Source of the DNA: Clostridia bacterium
GTDB lineage: Bacteria > Bacillota_A > Clostridia > Oscillospirales > Acutalibacteraceae
Reading direction: 5' to 3'
NCBI GenBank assembly: GCA_017397065.1
Contig: JAFQKE010000026.1
Coordinates: 1 to 64,000, forward strand
DNA: 64,000 nt
In this document: positions 61,346 to 64,000 of the stretch, piece after piece
Layout: every line of letters starts with the position of its first letter
How positions within the stretch are numbered: the first letter of the stretch is position 1
Translations under genes and position numbers: made by a program
Notes under the pieces: model-generated
Database searches by the model: none
What the model was told of the DNA's origin: nothing
The model's input: the letters and a program-made list of their open reading frames with translations, nothing else

Positions 61346-61822
61346 TTATAGGTTAAACATCCTTTTTCTGTTCTCCTTATAGAACTTCTTTGTATCAAAG
61401 GTGGTTAAAAACTCTTTAAGCTCGGCAATTCCCTCACCCGTAACAGAGCTACACCTGAAAATCTGCTTACACCCTGCAAGGCGAAGCCATCTTTCGGCTC
61501 TATCAGGATTGGCGTCTTTCTGGTCGATGCCTGTTATGATGCCTATTACAAGTCGGTTTGCCATTGATGTGATATTAGGGCTGAAAAGCGAATAGGGTTC
61601 GGTGGCGGATAAAAGCAACCCAACAATATCGCTTTCATAGGCGTAGACCGCCAAAGCACCGCCGAAATTTCTGGTTTGTATGTACTCACCGGGGGTATCT
61701 ATAATAAATCCCTCACGCTCAACACTCTGCGTTTTGTCATAGTGAAGCTCCTCGCCACGAAGCGCCTGAGTCAAGGTAGTTTTGCCGCTTTCGCTGCGCC
61801 CTATTAAAATAACCTTGTTCAT
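61346..61822 (-). CDS. EutP/PduV-like GTPase
   Basis: 158 aa P-loop protein: Walker A LIGRSESGKTTL (6-17), switch region FIIDTPGEYIQTRNFGGAL, and a TGIDQKDA segment in place of a typical NKxD. EutP/PduV proteins associate with microcompartments; the role may be in shell positioning or energy-dependent handling. The gene starts 2 bp after the stop of the EutS-like gene. Confidence 0.9.
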   Translation of the reverse strand: MNKVILIGRSESGKTTLTQALRGEELHYDKTQSVEREGFIIDTPGEYIQTRNFGGALAVYAYESDIVGLLLSATEPYSLFSPNITSMANRLVIGIITGIDQKDANPDRAERWLRLAGCKQIFRCSSVTGEGIAELKEFLTTFDTKKFYKENRKRMFNL

Positions 61823-61823
61823 A

Positions 61824-62201
61824 TCACGTTTTGGTTATTGGGCATACGGTAAAGCCTAAGGTTTCACGAACATAGGAGCAAACGGCATCTACCGCTTCTT
61901 CAACCTGTGAAACGCTACCCACCACTATAAGTGTACCGCTGAATCTATCTACAAATCCAAGCTCTGCACCCGATGACTTTGTGGCAATATCGCCTGCGAT
62001 GATTGCTGTTTCGGCAGGGCTTAAGGTGATGATACCAATGGCAGAGGTTTTGTAATCGGCGGCAGGGTCAAGACCGAGCTTTTGATAAAGCACAGGGTCG
62101 GGATTAGCAATTACGTGTGCCAATGTTATCTGTTTACCCGGAACAAGCTCCTGAATAATACGGGCTTTGCCGTCGTTCTTCAGAGCATCAAACATATCCA
62201 T
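61824..62201 (-). CDS. EutS/PduU-like permuted BMC shell protein
   Basis: 125 aa. Starts RIIQELVPGKQITLAHVIAN after a short lead, the N-terminal barrel strand of PduU/EutS, then the circularly permuted BMC domain (AIGIITLSPAETAIIAGDIA, GTLIVVGSVSQVEEAVDAV). Hexamer with a beta-barrel plug over the pore. It lies 63 bp after the activase gene. Confidence 0.93.
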   Translation of the reverse strand: MDMFDALKNDGKARIIQELVPGKQITLAHVIANPDPVLYQKLGLDPAADYKTSAIGIITLSPAETAIIAGDIATKSSGAELGFVDRFSGTLIVVGSVSQVEEAVDAVCSYVRETLGFTVCPITKT

Positions 62202-62264
62202 TTTTTCTTATCATTCCTTTCCTATGATAAGGTTTGAACCGATTGTGAAAAAATCAATCAAACC

Positions 62265-63053
62265 TTATCCTCCAATCTTAGCTTTGAGTCCGTAACTTAA
62301 AGCTACCTCTAAAAGCTCATTCATATGTTCATCGGTAGGCGGAGTAATATGCTCTAAAAGGTACTCCCTACCAAGACCTTTGTATTTATCCTGCCCCAAA
62401 CGGTGGTATGGAAGCAGGTTGATTTCGCCACCCGGCATAATTTCCGATGTATATTTTGAGATGGCGGCGATTTCTTCCTTTGTATCATTAAAGGTGGGAA
62501 TTACAGGCACCCTTATTACAAGATGTTTCGCCTCTTTTGCCAGAATCTTTGCATTATCTAACATAAGAGAGTTTTCTCTGCCGGTAAATTCCTTATGCTT
62601 ATCGGGGTTTATGTGTTTAATATCCATCAGGTAATGGTCTAAAAACGGAAGCAGACCACGAATGGTATCAATAGGAGCACAGGCGGTGGATTCTATGGCG
62701 GTGTTAATACCCGCCTCCTTAGCCGCTCTGAGCAAGGCAGTTGCAAACTCGGGCTGGCAAAGGCTCTCCCCTCCTGAGAGGGTAAGTCCTCCGCCCGAAC
62801 GACGGTAATAGATTCTGTCTTTAAGAACATCCTCCAAAACCTCGGCCACGGTTACATCACGACCTACCGTTTTGGTTTTACCTGCCGTTGTCATCTGCTC
62901 AATTTCATACCGCTGAGATTCGGGATTGCAACACCATTTGCATCTTAGCACACAGCCCTTTAAAAAGACTATGGTGCGAACTCCCGGTCCATCGTGCACC
63001 GAAAACCTTTGAATATCAAAGATACGCCCTTTGGTATTTAGGTAATCCTGCAC
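62265..63053 (-). CDS. Glycyl radical enzyme activase (radical SAM)
   Basis: 262 aa, GTG start directly after the dehydratase stop, with AAGGAGG inside that gene's end. It contains the cluster motif C34-VLR-C38-KW-C41, FSVHDGPGVRTIVFLKGC before it, SGGESLCQPEF and the DIKHINPDKHKEFTG block. It makes the 5'-deoxyadenosyl radical that abstracts H from the glycine of its partner enzyme. Unlike most diol-dehydratase and choline-lyase activases, it has no Cys-rich ferredoxin-like insert after the first motif, so it resembles pyruvate formate-lyase activase in size. Confidence 0.93.
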   Translation of the reverse strand: MQDYLNTKGRIFDIQRFSVHDGPGVRTIVFLKGCVLRCKWCCNPESQRYEIEQMTTAGKTKTVGRDVTVAEVLEDVLKDRIYYRRSGGGLTLSGGESLCQPEFATALLRAAKEAGINTAIESTACAPIDTIRGLLPFLDHYLMDIKHINPDKHKEFTGRENSLMLDNAKILAKEAKHLVIRVPVIPTFNDTKEEIAAISKYTSEIMPGGEINLLPYHRLGQDKYKGLGREYLLEHITPPTDEHMNELLEVALSYGLKAKIGG

Positions 63054-64000
63054 TTAGAAACCTCCTTGCTCGGTACGATTTATAATATCATCCTGAAGCG
63101 AGCGTGAAAGGGTGGTGAACAATGCACTATAGCCCGCAACACGAACAACAAGAGATTTATATTTTTCGGGATTTTTCTGTGCATCCAAAAGGGTTTCACG
63201 GCTTACAACGTTGAACTGAACGTGAGAGCCTTTTTGATCAAAATATCCACGAACAAGCGACACAAAGCTTTCAAGTCCGCTTTCACCCTTAAGTGCGCTG
63301 GGATGGAACTTCATATTAAAAAGTGTTCCGTTAGATGCGATATAGTGATCCAATCTTGCAACCGAGTTACAAGCGGCTGTCGGGCCGTTTACATCCTTAC
63401 CTGCTGAGGGCGAAACGCCATCGGCTACGGGAGTACCTGCCAAACGGCCGTCAGGTGTGGCACCTGTTTGAGCGCCGAGGGGTACGTTTGCCGAAACAGG
63501 ATAAAGACCTGCTTGGAAGATTCCTCCACGAGGATTTTTAAAGTCTTGCAGGGGTCTTGTGTATGTATAGGCAACATCCCTTGCAAAAAGGTCAATTTCC
63601 TTAATATCGTTACCGAATTTAGGAAGTGAATCAATATCATTTCGGAGTTTATCATAAAACGCCTTTTTATCGGCAGGGGTTTTGTTTTCGCTGATTTTAG
63701 TATAGATATCTTTGATGGTCTGCTCATTTGGAGCCTTGCCCTTAGCTGCAAGCTCTTTTGCGGCAAAGGTGGTAAGCTGACCGGCAATCACCGGTGGCAT
63801 TGCCTCACCGTAGTTATTTTTAAGGGCATCAGCAAACTGCTGTAAAGTGTATTTCTTTTCATCGTAAACTAAGGTTTTGATAGCATAAAGTGCATCGGCC
63901 ATATTGGCTATACCAAAGCCCTGAGGGCCTGTGAAGTTATAAACCGCACCGCCGTTTTGTACCGATTTTCCCCTTGCAATACAATCATCTACCATAGAGG
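63054..64000 (-). CDS. Glycyl radical enzyme (diol dehydratase type), C-terminal part
   Basis: The last 315 or so residues are in the window; the gene runs off the right edge. The glycyl radical loop is complete: VVRVAGYSALF, Gly encoded at 63132-63134. Other family segments: GGAVYNFTGPQGFGIAN, PLGAQTGATPDGRLAGTP and ADGVSPSAGKDVNGPTA. The gene is directly coupled to the activase. The microcompartment context with aldolase, PduP, PduL and PduQ points to a B12-independent 1,2-propanediol dehydratase. The active-site Cys and any encapsulation extension lie outside the window. Confidence 0.93.
   Translation of the reverse strand, partial: SMVDDCIARGKSVQNGGAVYNFTGPQGFGIANMADALYAIKTLVYDEKKYTLQQFADALKNNYGEAMPPVIAGQLTTFAAKELAAKGKAPNEQTIKDIYTKISENKTPADKKAFYDKLRNDIDSLPKFGNDIKEIDLFARDVAYTYTRPLQDFKNPRGGIFQAGLYPVSANVPLGAQTGATPDGRLAGTPVADGVSPSAGKDVNGPTAACNSVARLDHYIASNGTLFNMKFHPSALKGESGLESFVSLVRGYFDQKGSHVQFNVVSRETLLDAQKNPEKYKSLVVRVAGYSALFTTLSRSLQDDIINRTEQGGF

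Overview
The window looks like a chromosomal segment of an anaerobic Firmicute, most likely a gut member of the Clostridia (Oscillospirales or a relative). I infer this from the gene content and order (S10 operon start, yqhQ-prmC-recA-recX-rimO-pgsA, a Cys T-box in front of cysE-cysS), strong GGAGG ribosome sites, TTGACA-17-TATAAT promoters, many lipoproteins with Clostridia-type signal peptides, and a glycyl-radical enzyme pathway. The exact genus cannot be read from the sequence.

Layout. 1-1.4 kb: start of the S10 ribosomal operon (rpsJ-rplC-rplD, minus strand) with a long structured leader. 1.6-3.4 kb: a CarD-like regulator behind a leader hairpin, facing a transglutaminase-like lipoprotein. 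3.5-10.3 kb: envelope polysaccharide genes. A TagB/TagF-type transferase and UDP-GlcNAc 2-epimerase run rightward, and a TagGH-type exporter, a Stealth phosphotransferase and an acyltransferase run leftward. 10.4-12.7 kb: L31, an SGNH hydrolase, a C_GCAxxG_C_C protein and a phosphoesterase. 12.8-24 kb (plus): a DacF-like protein that lacks the catalytic lysine, a lipoprotein, a two-component system, then yqhQ, prmC, recA, recX, rimO and pgsA. 24-30 kb: T-box, cysE, cysS, a methyltransferase, uxaC and mnmA.

30-40 kb is the most unusual accessory region. A 1587-residue exported protein (DNRLRE-like domain, many Ig-like repeats, a C-terminal domain with a caspase-like His/Cys pattern) is followed on the same strand by five small genes, four of them lipoproteins or membrane-anchored proteins. 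Each small gene is separated from the next by a copy of a 230-290 bp element with inverted ends and a strong hairpin. The end of the element forms the last codons and the stop of three of these genes. A decapitated gene remnant and a one-base-frameshifted ribbon-helix-helix gene lie in the same region. The layout resembles a polymorphic effector/immunity locus diversified by repeats, but that is inference.

40-49.8 kb: LacZ-type beta-galactosidase with a DMT transporter, uppP, a GH78 alpha-L-rhamnosidase, and a CHAP-domain exported protein divergent from a small XRE regulator with twin palindromic operators between them.

49.8-64 kb (minus): a glycyl-radical-enzyme microcompartment locus of the fucose/rhamnose type. 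It encodes the C-terminal part of the glycyl radical dehydratase and its activase, shell proteins (EutS/PduU type, PduT type, EutN type and five single-domain BMC proteins), a class II aldolase, a GlcG-like protein, a zinc-type dehydrogenase, PduS, a DeoR regulator, PduP, PduL and PduQ. Proposed flow: fuculose-1-P or rhamnulose-1-P is split to DHAP and lactaldehyde. Lactaldehyde is reduced to 1,2-propanediol and dehydrated to propanal inside the shell. Propanal is then converted to propionyl-CoA and propionyl-phosphate, or to propanol. The rhamnosidase at 45-47 kb could supply the sugar.
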